Source: an uncultured beta proteobacterium (GTDB taxonomy: Bacteria; Pseudomonadota; Gammaproteobacteria; Burkholderiales; Burkholderiaceae_C). Taken from it: a stretch of 64,000 nt of DNA. The stretch spans positions 1 to 64,000 of the forward strand of contig CAIYMN010000272.1 of the NCBI GenBank assembly GCA_903927295.1. Reading direction: 5' to 3'. This document shows positions 46,334-54,323 of this stretch, one piece after another. A model generated the notes under the pieces. The model did not search any database. It was not told the origin of the DNA and saw nothing but the letters and a program-made list of their open reading frames with translations. Made by a program: the position numbers and the translations under genes. The first letter of the stretch is position 1, and each line of letters starts with the position of its first letter.

Positions 46334-46374
46334 GGGGCAACGCTCACTAGGAACCGGGAGAAAAGTCCTGTCGC

Positions 46375-46758
46375 TCAGGCTGCTGCCAACACGTTGTGCA
46401 CGGTATCGCGGATCTCGTCGTGCCGAAAAGGCTTGGTCACAAACGCGGCGATAAGACCGATGGCGACGCTGTCCTGAATCAGGCTGTCGTCCTTGTAAAA
46501 GTAGCCTGAAACCAGAATCACTGGTGAATGGCTGCCTGTTTCGCTGCGGATGCGGCGCGCCAGTTCCACGCCTTCCATATCGCCGAGTTTGGCGTCGAGC
46601 AGGATCAGATCACAACCATGATCCTTCAACCAGCAAAGGGCCTCGGCGCCACTGCTGGCGGTGGCAACGACATAGCCGCTCCTGGTCAGGATCATCTTCA
46701 GTGCCCAACGCACGTCCTCTTCGTCATCAACCACCAGCAGATGGGGTGAAGGCCTCAT
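46375..46758 (-). CDS. Receiver-only response regulator
   Basis: A 127-residue CheY-like protein with DDEEDVR acidic pocket (residues 11-17), phospho-acceptor Asp55 in LILLDAKLGD, and Lys109 in FVTKPF. There is no output domain, so it probably acts by protein contact or in a phosphorelay with the histidine kinase whose stop codon it overlaps. Last gene of the regulatory operon, ending just before the gvpA control region. Confidence 0.92.
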   Translation of the reverse strand: MRPSPHLLVVDDEEDVRWALKMILTRSGYVVATASSGAEALCWLKDHGCDLILLDAKLGDMEGVELARRIRSETGSHSPVILVSGYFYKDDSLIQDSVAIGLIAAFVTKPFRHDEIRDTVHNVLAAA

Positions 46759-48281
46759 CAGACACTCACCGTCAATGGCAGACGTACCGCCAGCGTGCTG
46801 CCCTGGCCCTGGACACTGCTTTCCACCGCAATGACGCCGCCATGCTGCTTCACGATGGTGTGACAGATAGACAGACCCAGACCGGTACCCTGTCCAACCG
46901 GGCGCGTGGTAAAGAACGGATCAAAAATCTGGCTCATATGGGCTGACGCGATGCCACAACCTGTATCGCGAACATAAATCGCAGCGTCAGCGCCCTCACG
47001 GCGCGTAAAGACACTGACGTCGCCACCTCCAGGCAAAGCCTGGTAGGCATTGAGAACCAGATTCATGATCACCTGCTGCAGCAAATTGGCGTTGCCTGAA
47101 ATCGGCAATACGGGTTCGGTGTGATGTTCGATCAAATTGATTTTTTGAATTTTGGCCTGGGGCGTCAAAACGCTGATCGTCTCGTGCACCACCGTCACCA
47201 GGTTGAGGGATTCGGCCTGGTTGCTCGATGGCGGGCGCGCATAGCGCAGCAGGTTTTCAATGATCACGGACGATCGCTCAATGCCTTGCAGGATCTTGCC
47301 GACACACTCCTTCTGGAAAGCCGGGTCATCAATCGGATCGAGCAGGAACTGCGCTGCTGAATAGCTCACCGACAGCGGGTTGCGCAACTCGTGGGCGATG
47401 CCACCGGCCATGACGCCCAGGGCAGCCAACTTTTCACTCTGATACAGATGACGCTCCAGCGCCCGCCTTTCCACCAGATCGCGACCAACAGCAACAATGC
47501 CACTGACCTGACCCGAATCATCCCGGATCGGCGAAAAAGACCAGTCAACCGGAATCAGGGCACCGGCTGCCGAGAGCAGGTTGATTTCACCGAAAAATTC
47601 GACCACGCCGCCGGCGACCATCTGATCAATGATGGCCGCCATGTCCTTGCTGCGATTCATTTCACACAGCCCGGAAAGCAGTTGCCCACGCACCACGCTG
47701 CTTGGATAGCCAGAGATCCGCTCGGCTGCTGAATTCCAGCTCGTGATGCAGCCCACGGCGTCTGTCGAGATCACCAGATCGTTGGCACTCTCCACTACGC
47801 TCGCGAGATGCCGCTCGGCCATCCGGACCTTGGCACTCAACTGAAGCTTCTCCGTGATGTCGTCCATCACCACCATGGCATGCTCGACCGTCCTGCCGGT
47901 TTTGATCGGTATGACTGTGTAGAAATAGCTGCGGATCGGAACGCCGGGTGCCCGATAGCTCATCGTGGCGCCAGGCAGTCCGGTGCCGCTCTCGAAAACA
48001 CCGCGGATCTTCGCTTCCAGCCGCGTAAATTCCAGGATGGCATCGGGGAAAACTTCGCGAAAACGCTTGCCGATCGTATTGGCCGCGGACCTTTTTGCTT
48101 TCTCCAGGAAGTTCCGGTTGGCCGATACCACGCGCAGGGAAGGATCGATCAGGAGCAGGGAAAAAGGAATGTTCCCAAGCAGCATGTGGTAGAGCTTTTC
48201 ATACCAGCCTTCCCCGCCCGATGTGCCGGCGCCCGGGCTATCGAAACTCGAAGGCTCGACTGGCAAGGCCAACTTCTTCAT
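46758..48281 (-). CDS. Soluble PAS-PAS sensor histidine kinase
   Basis: A 507-residue kinase with no membrane segment. PAS domains occupy about residues 30-145 and 155-270, the second with ANDLVISTDAVGCITSWNSAAERISGY. HisKA has His297 in GIAHELRNPLSVSYSAAQF, and HATPase has NLLRYARPP, MNLVLNAYQALPGG and GQGTGLGLSICH. Cytoplasmic PAS sensing suggests an internal cue such as redox state, oxygen or a metabolite. It could phosphorylate the adjacent receiver and/or the sigma-54 activator. Overlaps gvpF/L and the receiver gene. Confidence 0.93.
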   Translation of the reverse strand: MKKLALPVEPSSFDSPGAGTSGGEGWYEKLYHMLLGNIPFSLLLIDPSLRVVSANRNFLEKAKRSAANTIGKRFREVFPDAILEFTRLEAKIRGVFESGTGLPGATMSYRAPGVPIRSYFYTVIPIKTGRTVEHAMVVMDDITEKLQLSAKVRMAERHLASVVESANDLVISTDAVGCITSWNSAAERISGYPSSVVRGQLLSGLCEMNRSKDMAAIIDQMVAGGVVEFFGEINLLSAAGALIPVDWSFSPIRDDSGQVSGIVAVGRDLVERRALERHLYQSEKLAALGVMAGGIAHELRNPLSVSYSAAQFLLDPIDDPAFQKECVGKILQGIERSSVIIENLLRYARPPSSNQAESLNLVTVVHETISVLTPQAKIQKINLIEHHTEPVLPISGNANLLQQVIMNLVLNAYQALPGGGDVSVFTRREGADAAIYVRDTGCGIASAHMSQIFDPFFTTRPVGQGTGLGLSICHTIVKQHGGVIAVESSVQGQGSTLAVRLPLTVSV

Positions 48282-49123
48282 GCCTGGCTTTCAGATAGAT
48301 CGGGGCAGAAGTTGTACGGTGGCCAGGGGCCCCGCAGCTCCATCGCCAATCCTATGGTCTGGTAAGCATCCTGCTGCTCGGCCAGCGCGACGCGGAAATC
48401 CGGCAGCGTTTCAACGTCGAGCAGGAATGCGGCGTTAAAGACCATACGCTCGGGTCTTCCGGTGACGTTGCTGGCATGCAGGCGCAGGGTTGTGGCGTCG
48501 ATCGAGCGCAGTTGCAGTGAGTGCATCAAGTCCTGGTTGACTCGCTCCAGGCCAGCTTCCAGCGCGGTCTCAATCCGCGTATCGAGCTGCTTCTGCTGCA
48601 AGTAGCGCAGCCCGGGCGACTGCGACAGCGCGGCGCGGCACGACTGCACCTGTGCGTCTTCGGACGCAATGATCTGACGCGCATTGTCTTCGAGCAGATA
48701 GCCCTTGACACTCCACTCGCTCTTGTCGATCAAGGTATCGAGCCCGCTTTCGATCGCACCGCTGTGTCGCTGCAGAAACGCCATCAGGCTGTCGTGCGAG
48801 CGATAGATGGTGCCAAACTTGACCGGCAGCACGGGTGAGGCGGCCATGGTCCGCGCCACCACCTCCTCATGGCGGGTAGCGTGCTCGCCGATCCAGGACA
48901 GGGTCTGCAGATTCTGCTCCGAGAAATCAGCGATGACCACCTCACTTACCACCGCAACCACCTTATCCGCCACCACAGCCGTGATCGGGAAACGCTCATC
49001 GACGCCAGCCAAAGCCGGCCCGACCAAGGACTGATCCAAAGCAAGACATTGCGGCCGCGCCAGGCAATAGAGGTAAATGCCGGTCAACGCGGTCGCTTCA
49101 GCGTGCGGATCGGCCACGCTCAT
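48278..49123 (-). CDS. gvpL: Gas vesicle protein GvpF/GvpL (second copy)
   Basis: A 281-residue second GvpF/L family member. It shares GIYLYCLAR, the SPVLPVKFGTIYRS block and the C-terminal RGPWPPYNFCP motif with the family, but is clearly diverged from the first copy at 42411-43172. Coupled by 4-nt overlaps to the CDC48-like ATPase upstream and the kinase downstream. Two GvpF/L copies usually have different partners in assembly. Confidence 0.92.
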   Translation of the reverse strand: MSVADPHAEATALTGIYLYCLARPQCLALDQSLVGPALAGVDERFPITAVVADKVVAVVSEVVIADFSEQNLQTLSWIGEHATRHEEVVARTMAASPVLPVKFGTIYRSHDSLMAFLQRHSGAIESGLDTLIDKSEWSVKGYLLEDNARQIIASEDAQVQSCRAALSQSPGLRYLQQKQLDTRIETALEAGLERVNQDLMHSLQLRSIDATTLRLHASNVTGRPERMVFNAAFLLDVETLPDFRVALAEQQDAYQTIGLAMELRGPWPPYNFCPDLSESQA

Positions 49124-51273
49124 GGCTCCTTGCGCGCCGCTTCAAAATGGCGCGCCTGGATCAGCAAGGGTGCCAGCTTTGCCGTCTTGGCGCCGCCACC
49201 CTGACCCTGCGTAATGCGCTCCCGAATGGCGTTCAAGGCCGCACGATTGCAGATGGCGCCCAGATCGGCCCCACTCAGACCCGCTGTGTCAAGCGCCAGG
49301 GCTTTGAGATCCACGCCTTTGGCGACCGGCTTGCCACGCACCTGGACCTGCAAAATTGCCAGGCGCTGACCCTCGTCCGGCAAGCCGATCTCGATCGTCA
49401 CATCAAAGCGCCCTGGCCGAAGCAAAGCCGGGTCGACCATGTCGGGCCGGTTCGTTGCCGCCAGCACCAAAACGCCAGCGAGTTTCTCGACGCCGTCGAG
49501 TTCAGCCAGGAACTGGCCCACCACGCGCTCGCTGACACCCGAGTCCGAAGCGCCGCTGCCACGGCGCGGCACCAGAGCATCCACCTCATCGAAGAACACC
49601 AGACAGGGTGCGGCCTGCTTGGCCTTCTGGAAGACTTCGCGCACGGCGCGTTCGGACTCCCCGACGTACTTGGACATCAGGGCCGGTCCCTTGACAGAAA
49701 TGAAGTTGACCTGCGTGGCACTCGCGGCCGCCTGCGCCAGCAGCGTCTTGCCGCAACCTGGTGGTCCACACAGCAGTACGCCCTTGAGCGGCTTGATGCC
49801 GGCTGCCTCAAACAGCTCGCCGTATTGCAGTGGCCATTCGAGCAGCTCACGCAGCATGCGCTTGGGCTCCTCGAGTCCGCCCACATCGTCCCAGCCAGTG
49901 TTGGGAACTTCGACAAAGACCTCGCGCAATGCGGACGGTTCAACGTCGCGCAACGCCGCCAGAAAATCATCCTTGCAAAGTTCCAGTTTTTGCAACGATT
50001 CGTAGGGCAAAGAGGCTTGCGCGAAGTCAATCTCGGGCAGAATGCGTCGCACACAAATCATGGCCGCTTCGCGACACAGTGCTTCCAGATCTGCGCCGAC
50101 AAAACCGTGCGTGATGTCGGCCAGCCGCGCCAGATCAACATCATCGGCGACGGGCATGCCGCGCGTGTAGATTTCAAGAATCGCCAAACGACCATGCCGG
50201 TCCGGAATGGGGATCCCGATCTCGCGATCAAAACGCCCGGGCCGGCGCAGCGCCGGATCGATGGCGTTGGGAATATTCGTAGCGGCAATGACGACCACCT
50301 GGCCTCGCGCCTTCAGGCCGTCCATCAGACTCAGGAGTTGGGCCACAACACGGCGCTCGACCTGATGTTCCCCCCCCAGACCTTCACGCTTGGGAGCAAT
50401 GGAATCGATCTCGTCGATAAAGATGATGCTCGGAGCCTGTTTGGTTGCGTCGTCGAACAGCTTGCGCAGGAAGCCCTCGGACTCGCCGTAAAACTTCTGC
50501 ATGATCTCGGGACCGCTGATCGAAAAGAAGTGCACATCGGTTTCATGCGCAACGGCCCGGGCGATCAGCGTCTTGCCACAGCCGGGTGGTCCGTACAGCA
50601 GCACCCCCTTGGGCGCATCGATCCCAAGCCGGACGAACACTTCAGGAAATCGTAGCGGCAGCTCGATGATTTCGCGCACCCGCTGCACCTCACGCTTGAG
50701 GCCGCCAATATCTTCATACGACAGCGCAGCTCGTCCCGCCGGACTGGCCTTCGCCTCGGACTGTGCCGGCCCAACCGAAAGCAGCGTGTCCGGCGCAATC
50801 AGCACCGGACCCTTGGGCTTGGTCTCGCGCACCAGAAAGTCCAGTGATCGACTGCCAAACAGGGTGCCTCTGATGCGGTCGCCCTCCAATACCGGCAAGC
50901 CGTCGAGCCGGGCCCCTATGTATTCCAGATCACGGTCTGACAAGCCAGGCGCTGTGGGTGAAAGAACAATGCGCTGAGCTGGTTGTGCCTTCACTTTGTG
51001 AATTGACACGACATCATCAAGGGCCACCCCGGCGTTGACGCGGGACAACCCGTCAAGCTGAACCCTGGTGGCGCCACGATCATCCTTGTACGCGGGCATC
51101 AGCTTGCAGACTGTGCGACGCTTGCCGCTGATCTCGACAATGTCCCCAATTTCCAGTCCCAGCGCCAGAATATCGCTTGGATCGAGTCGTGCCAGCGCGC
51201 GCCCGACGTCCTTGCTCAGCGCCTCACTAACCTTGAAACGCAGGCCCGCCTCTTCGGTTTTCTTGTTTGTCAT
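49120..51273 (-). CDS. CDC48/VAT-like double AAA+ ATPase of gas vesicle cluster
   Basis: A 717-residue protein with full p97/CDC48 architecture. The N domain (double-psi barrel plus four-stranded part, about residues 1-165) includes VSEALSKDVGRALARLDP and VRETKPKGPVLI. D1 has Walker A GPPGCGKT at 228-235 and IIFIDEIDSIAPKR. D2 has GPPGCGKT near 501-508 and CLVFFDEVDALVPRRG. Both have pore loops (KFYGES, KYVGES) and Arg-finger NxPGRFD blocks (RRPGRFD, LRPGRFD). This type is normal in archaea but unusual in bacteria. It probably remodels or clears Gvp assemblies. Confidence 0.92.
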   Translation of the reverse strand: MTNKKTEEAGLRFKVSEALSKDVGRALARLDPSDILALGLEIGDIVEISGKRRTVCKLMPAYKDDRGATRVQLDGLSRVNAGVALDDVVSIHKVKAQPAQRIVLSPTAPGLSDRDLEYIGARLDGLPVLEGDRIRGTLFGSRSLDFLVRETKPKGPVLIAPDTLLSVGPAQSEAKASPAGRAALSYEDIGGLKREVQRVREIIELPLRFPEVFVRLGIDAPKGVLLYGPPGCGKTLIARAVAHETDVHFFSISGPEIMQKFYGESEGFLRKLFDDATKQAPSIIFIDEIDSIAPKREGLGGEHQVERRVVAQLLSLMDGLKARGQVVVIAATNIPNAIDPALRRPGRFDREIGIPIPDRHGRLAILEIYTRGMPVADDVDLARLADITHGFVGADLEALCREAAMICVRRILPEIDFAQASLPYESLQKLELCKDDFLAALRDVEPSALREVFVEVPNTGWDDVGGLEEPKRMLRELLEWPLQYGELFEAAGIKPLKGVLLCGPPGCGKTLLAQAAASATQVNFISVKGPALMSKYVGESERAVREVFQKAKQAAPCLVFFDEVDALVPRRGSGASDSGVSERVVGQFLAELDGVEKLAGVLVLAATNRPDMVDPALLRPGRFDVTIEIGLPDEGQRLAILQVQVRGKPVAKGVDLKALALDTAGLSGADLGAICNRAALNAIRERITQGQGGGAKTAKLAPLLIQARHFEAARKEP

Positions 51274-51875
51274 TTCTTCTTGCCTTTCTTGCTCAGCGCA
51301 ATTTCAAGAATGCCATTGCGGCAATGAAAGCTGAGCTTGTCGGCTGAAAAGCTGGCGGGCAAGAGCATCTCTTTTCGGTAGTTGGGGTGCCCGTTTTCGG
51401 TTGTGATGAGCAGGATGTCATCATCAAGCTCCACCTTGACATTGGCTTCTTCGGTCCCTGGCACTTCGGCCACGATCAGCAGGCGACCCGGCTCATCGAA
51501 CAAATCGACCATCGGCTCACGGATTTCGCGCACCGCGACCAACTTTCCCTCTTCGTCCTTGCGGATGTTGCCAAAAGGCTCGACTCTTGGCCCTTTGTCG
51601 CCGATACCGGATTTGATCGTGAAGCCAAACACTCCTTTGGTGTTCTGGTCCGATCCCAGCTTGAACTCGCCGCTCTTGCTCAGGCTGCCACCGGCCTGCT
51701 CGGCTTCCTGCGCCAACTTGCCCAACTGCTCTATCAATTTGCCCATACCGGAAAAGAAACCAGCACCGGACGGTTCAGGCTTTACTTTTGCAAATGCCTC
51801 ACCCAGTCGACGTCCGATTTCATCGAGGCGCTCTTTGCCCAGGGTAAATTCGTCACTTCGTTTTCTGTCAACCAC
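51270..51875 (-). CDS. gvpH: GvpH, Hsp20-like gas vesicle protein
   Basis: A 201-residue protein. Residues 1-70 are a helical N-terminal part (RLDEIGRRLGEAFAKV), and residues 118-198 form an alpha-crystallin (Hsp20) fold: VDLFDEPGRLLIVAEVPGTEEANVKVELDDDILLI, then the final NGILEIALSKKGKK motif. GvpH is thought to stabilise Gvp accessory proteins such as GvpM. It follows the sigma-54 activator by 38 nt and overlaps the CDC48-like gene by 4 nt. Confidence 0.92.
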   Translation of the reverse strand: MVDRKRSDEFTLGKERLDEIGRRLGEAFAKVKPEPSGAGFFSGMGKLIEQLGKLAQEAEQAGGSLSKSGEFKLGSDQNTKGVFGFTIKSGIGDKGPRVEPFGNIRKDEEGKLVAVREIREPMVDLFDEPGRLLIVAEVPGTEEANVKVELDDDILLITTENGHPNYRKEMLLPASFSADKLSFHCRNGILEIALSKKGKKK

Positions 51876-51913
51876 AATATTTCCCCTTTGGTAGCTACAA
51901 GCATGAAGAGTGC

Positions 51914-53458
51914 CTAGTCACGGTCTGTGTCATCGCGACGCTTGTACTCATCCTTCATGAACTGAACAGACGAAATTTCGTAGGTCTTGAGCTTGCTGTG
52001 AATGGTCTTGTAATCAATCTGCAGCAACCTGGCGGCCTGTGCCTTGTTGCCCTGGGTCAAGGCCAGGGTGCGCGCCAACATGGCCCGCTCGACCTGGGCC
52101 GTTATCTGCGCTACTGCTTCCTTCATGGGCAAATCGGTTCCCATGGCAAGCAAGCCCGCCGGATCACAAAGCGGGCAGGTCTTCTGATCGGTGCTTTCAA
52201 GCCAGACTGCCTTGCGCTTTTCCGGCTCGAAAGGTTGCAGCGGACGAGTGCGTTGATCCAGCGTGGAAATCAGCTCGGGTCCAATCAGGCCGTCAGCGGA
52301 ATCGCACAGCAAGACGGCGCGGCGCAACTGATTGCGCAACTCGCGCGCGTTTCCGGGCCAGTCATAGCGCTGCAAAATGGCCCAGGCATTGACGGACAGG
52401 CCTTTGACCTGTTTGGCCAGTTCCGCATTGGTCTGTCCGAGGAAGCGGTGCACCAGAAAAACGAGATCTTCCTTGCGTTCACGCAGCGCCGTCAAGTGAA
52501 TCGTGTACTCGGCCAGCCGGTGGTACAGGTCACCACGAAAGGTACGCTGAGCAACCATCGCGAGCAAGTCGGCATTGGTTGCTGCCACGACGCGAAAATC
52601 AACTTTCTGCTCTTTGGTCGCGCCGATCCGGTGGATGCGCCGGGTCTCCAGCACGCGAAGCAATTTTCCCTGCATCGCCAGCGGCAAATTGCCGATTTCA
52701 TCCAGGAAAATTGTGCCGCCTTCGGCCAGTTCAAAGGCACCGGCCTTGGCTTGATGCGCACCGGTGAAAGCGCCCTTTTCATGGCCGAACAGCTCGCTTT
52801 CGATCAGGTTTTCCGAAATCGCACCGCAGTCCACTGCCACGAGCGGTTTGCCAGCGCGGTCACTTCGGGCATGAATGGCCTGCGAAAGCAGTTCCTTGCC
52901 GGTTCCAGACTCACCTGTAATCAGAATCGAGAAATTGGTCCGCGCTACCCGCTCCACCTCGCGCTGAATGCCCTGGATAGCCTCGCTGTTGCCCATCGAG
53001 TTGACCAGTGAATCTGCCTTTCGCGCCGAATCCGCAATGTGACGGACCTGCAGCTTGGACTTTCTCTCCTCAAACGCGTAGCGAACCGTGCGCACCACGT
53101 CCTCGTTCTTGAACGGCTTGGTCAAGTAATCCCAGGCGCCAGCCCGCACCGCACGCACCGCATCGTGGGTCTTGCCGTTGGCGGTCACCATAATGACGGG
53201 CAAAGTCTTGTGTTCAGCCTTGATTTTCGCCAGCACCTCAAAGCCGTCCATATCGGGCAAACCAATATCGAGCAGCACCAGGTCCGGCGCCTGTGTACGC
53301 ACAATGCTCAGAGCCTCTTCGCCGTCACCCGCTGACAAGGCTACAAAACCGGCCTGCCGCATCAGATTCGACATGACCCAACGCGCGTCTTCCTGATCGT
53401 CCACTACCAGCACCCTGGCCTGGAGAAAGGGCTTGCTATCGGAGGGTTCAGTCATCAT
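51914..53458 (-). CDS. NtrC-family sigma-54 activator of gas vesicle genes
   Basis: A 514-residue regulator. The receiver has Asp64 in [13 protein letters not shown]. The AAA+ domain has Walker A GESGTGKE (182-189), the sigma-54 contact loop GAFTGA (229-234) and FLDEIGNLP. The Fis-type HTH is at about 465-494 ([20 protein letters not shown]). A CPLC motif (Cys428, Cys431) in the linker before the HTH is unusual. It is the counterpart of gvrA in Serratia by position. It can activate the sigma-54 promoter upstream of gvpA. Its start overlaps the upstream gene by 4 nt. Confidence 0.93.
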   Translation of the reverse strand: MMTEPSDSKPFLQARVLVVDDQEDARWVMSNLMRQAGFVALSAGDGEEALSIVRTQAPDLVLLDIGLPDMDGFEVLAKIKAEHKTLPVIMVTANGKTHDAVRAVRAGAWDYLTKPFKNEDVVRTVRYAFEERKSKLQVRHIADSARKADSLVNSMGNSEAIQGIQREVERVARTNFSILITGESGTGKELLSQAIHARSDRAGKPLVAVDCGAISENLIESELFGHEKGAFTGAHQAKAGAFELAEGGTIFLDEIGNLPLAMQGKLLRVLETRRIHRIGATKEQKVDFRVVAATNADLLAMVAQRTFRGDLYHRLAEYTIHLTALRERKEDLVFLVHRFLGQTNAELAKQVKGLSVNAWAILQRYDWPGNARELRNQLRRAVLLCDSADGLIGPELISTLDQRTRPLQPFEPEKRKAVWLESTDQKTCPLCDPAGLLAMGTDLPMKEAVAQITAQVERAMLARTLALTQGNKAQAARLLQIDYKTIHSKLKTYEISSVQFMKDEYKRRDDTDRD

Positions 53459-54060
53459 GATGCTGTCTGAGCCTGCTTTTCCCGAAGCGACGGGAGCAAT
53501 TGGCGCACGAGAATGTCGGCGTCGAGCAGACTTTCGACGGAGTGCGCCAGTCCGAGGAACAGCAAACCTACTTCGTCAGCCAGCAGCGTTGCATTGATCC
53601 GATTCGCAATGAAGCGATCTCGCTCGATCAGCAATTGGCGACTCTGCAGAACACGCTGTGCAGTCTGACCAGCATCGGCGTCACGCCCGGCCTCCTGGTG
53701 AAAGCGATACTCCTGCAACAGAAGTTGCGGGTCCTCGGTCCCCATCAGACGCGAACCCAAGCCGATGAACTCGACCAGCAACTGGTAGTTCTTGCTACCC
53801 TGAGCAGCGACATCCCGAACAATCTGTTCCTCCTTGCCGCAGATCGGCAAGCCATCCTGATACAGGCGCACACTGGCGTAAGGAAGGTTGAGTGCCTGAA
53901 TGATTTTCCTGATGCCGGTCCAGACATCCTCGATGGACTGCAAATGCCTGATCCATTTGGCCTGACCGTATTTTTTGACATAGTCGAGCTTGGTCTGCCC
54001 ATGCAGCGAGCCCATATCCTGTTCAGTATGGACGATGGGAACCACTATCAGTGTCCGCAT
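53455..54060 (-). CDS. Unknown protein leading the gas vesicle regulatory operon
   Basis: A 201-residue soluble protein beginning MRTLIVVPIVHTEQDMGSL. The C-terminal half is helical (LLLQEYRFHQEAGRDADAGQ, ERDRFIANRINATLLADEVG). No signal peptide, membrane segment or known motif is seen. The ATG at 54060 starts the structured part; an upstream ATG at 54114 is less likely, and the RBS is weak. It overlaps the activator gene by 4 nt, so it is probably part of gas vesicle control or assembly; in the Serratia cluster the gene before gvrA is, as I recall, gvpY. Confidence 0.8.
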   Translation of the reverse strand: MRTLIVVPIVHTEQDMGSLHGQTKLDYVKKYGQAKWIRHLQSIEDVWTGIRKIIQALNLPYASVRLYQDGLPICGKEEQIVRDVAAQGSKNYQLLVEFIGLGSRLMGTEDPQLLLQEYRFHQEAGRDADAGQTAQRVLQSRQLLIERDRFIANRINATLLADEVGLLFLGLAHSVESLLDADILVRQLLPSLREKQAQTAS

Positions 54061-54190
54061 GTTTTGCAGTCTGTGGAAAAAGGGGAAGACAGGTCGAACC
54101 CGGCATGGCCTCAAGCCCCATGTTCTCCTCCATTAGGCGTTGATTCTGGACGATGTATGTCCGTTTTGGTGCGTCTTATCTGGCTTAATC

Positions 54191-54204
54191 ATGATGTACA
54201 TCAA
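54191..54204. promoter_or_regulatory. FNR/CRP-like palindrome in divergent region
   Basis: ATGATGTACATCAA matches the FNR box TTGAT-N4-ATCAA except for its first base, and TGATGTACATCA (54192-54203) is a perfect 12-bp palindrome. It lies about 131 bp upstream of the first gas vesicle regulatory gene and 127 bp upstream of the divergent acyltransferase, so either could be controlled by oxygen. Confidence 0.55.
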
Positions 54205-54323
54205 GAAGCTGGTGTTCACAAGACCGAGCCAGGACTCCGTTTATCCAACACACATGCGCTATCCTGAACACGACCATAATTGCTTATCGTCAAACTTTTC
54301 AATAACTAAAATCGCGAGGATTG

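Larger units (their letters stand above)
38741..54060 (-). other. Gas vesicle gene cluster (two adjacent minus-strand operons)
   Basis: Nineteen consecutive minus-strand genes include four recognised core families (GvpA-type subunits in three versions, GvpC, GvpK, GvpN), two GvpF/L, GvpG and GvpH. Also present are a sigma-54 activator, a kinase-regulator pair and three ATPases. Only one gap approaches 300 bp, and it carries the gvpA promoter. The gene order A-C-N-small-F-G-ATPase-A2-K-A3 and activator-H-ATPase-F resembles, from memory, the Serratia sp. ATCC 39006 cluster. Confidence 0.95.

Noticed and set aside
49147-50655. A 502-codon plus-strand frame opposite the CDC48-like ATPase gene
   Set aside because: No recognisable domain, and the minus-strand gene has full motifs throughout.
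38741-54060. Recently mobilised island
   Set aside because: No integrase, transposase, tRNA-bordered direct repeats or clear composition break was seen; transfer in the past cannot be excluded.
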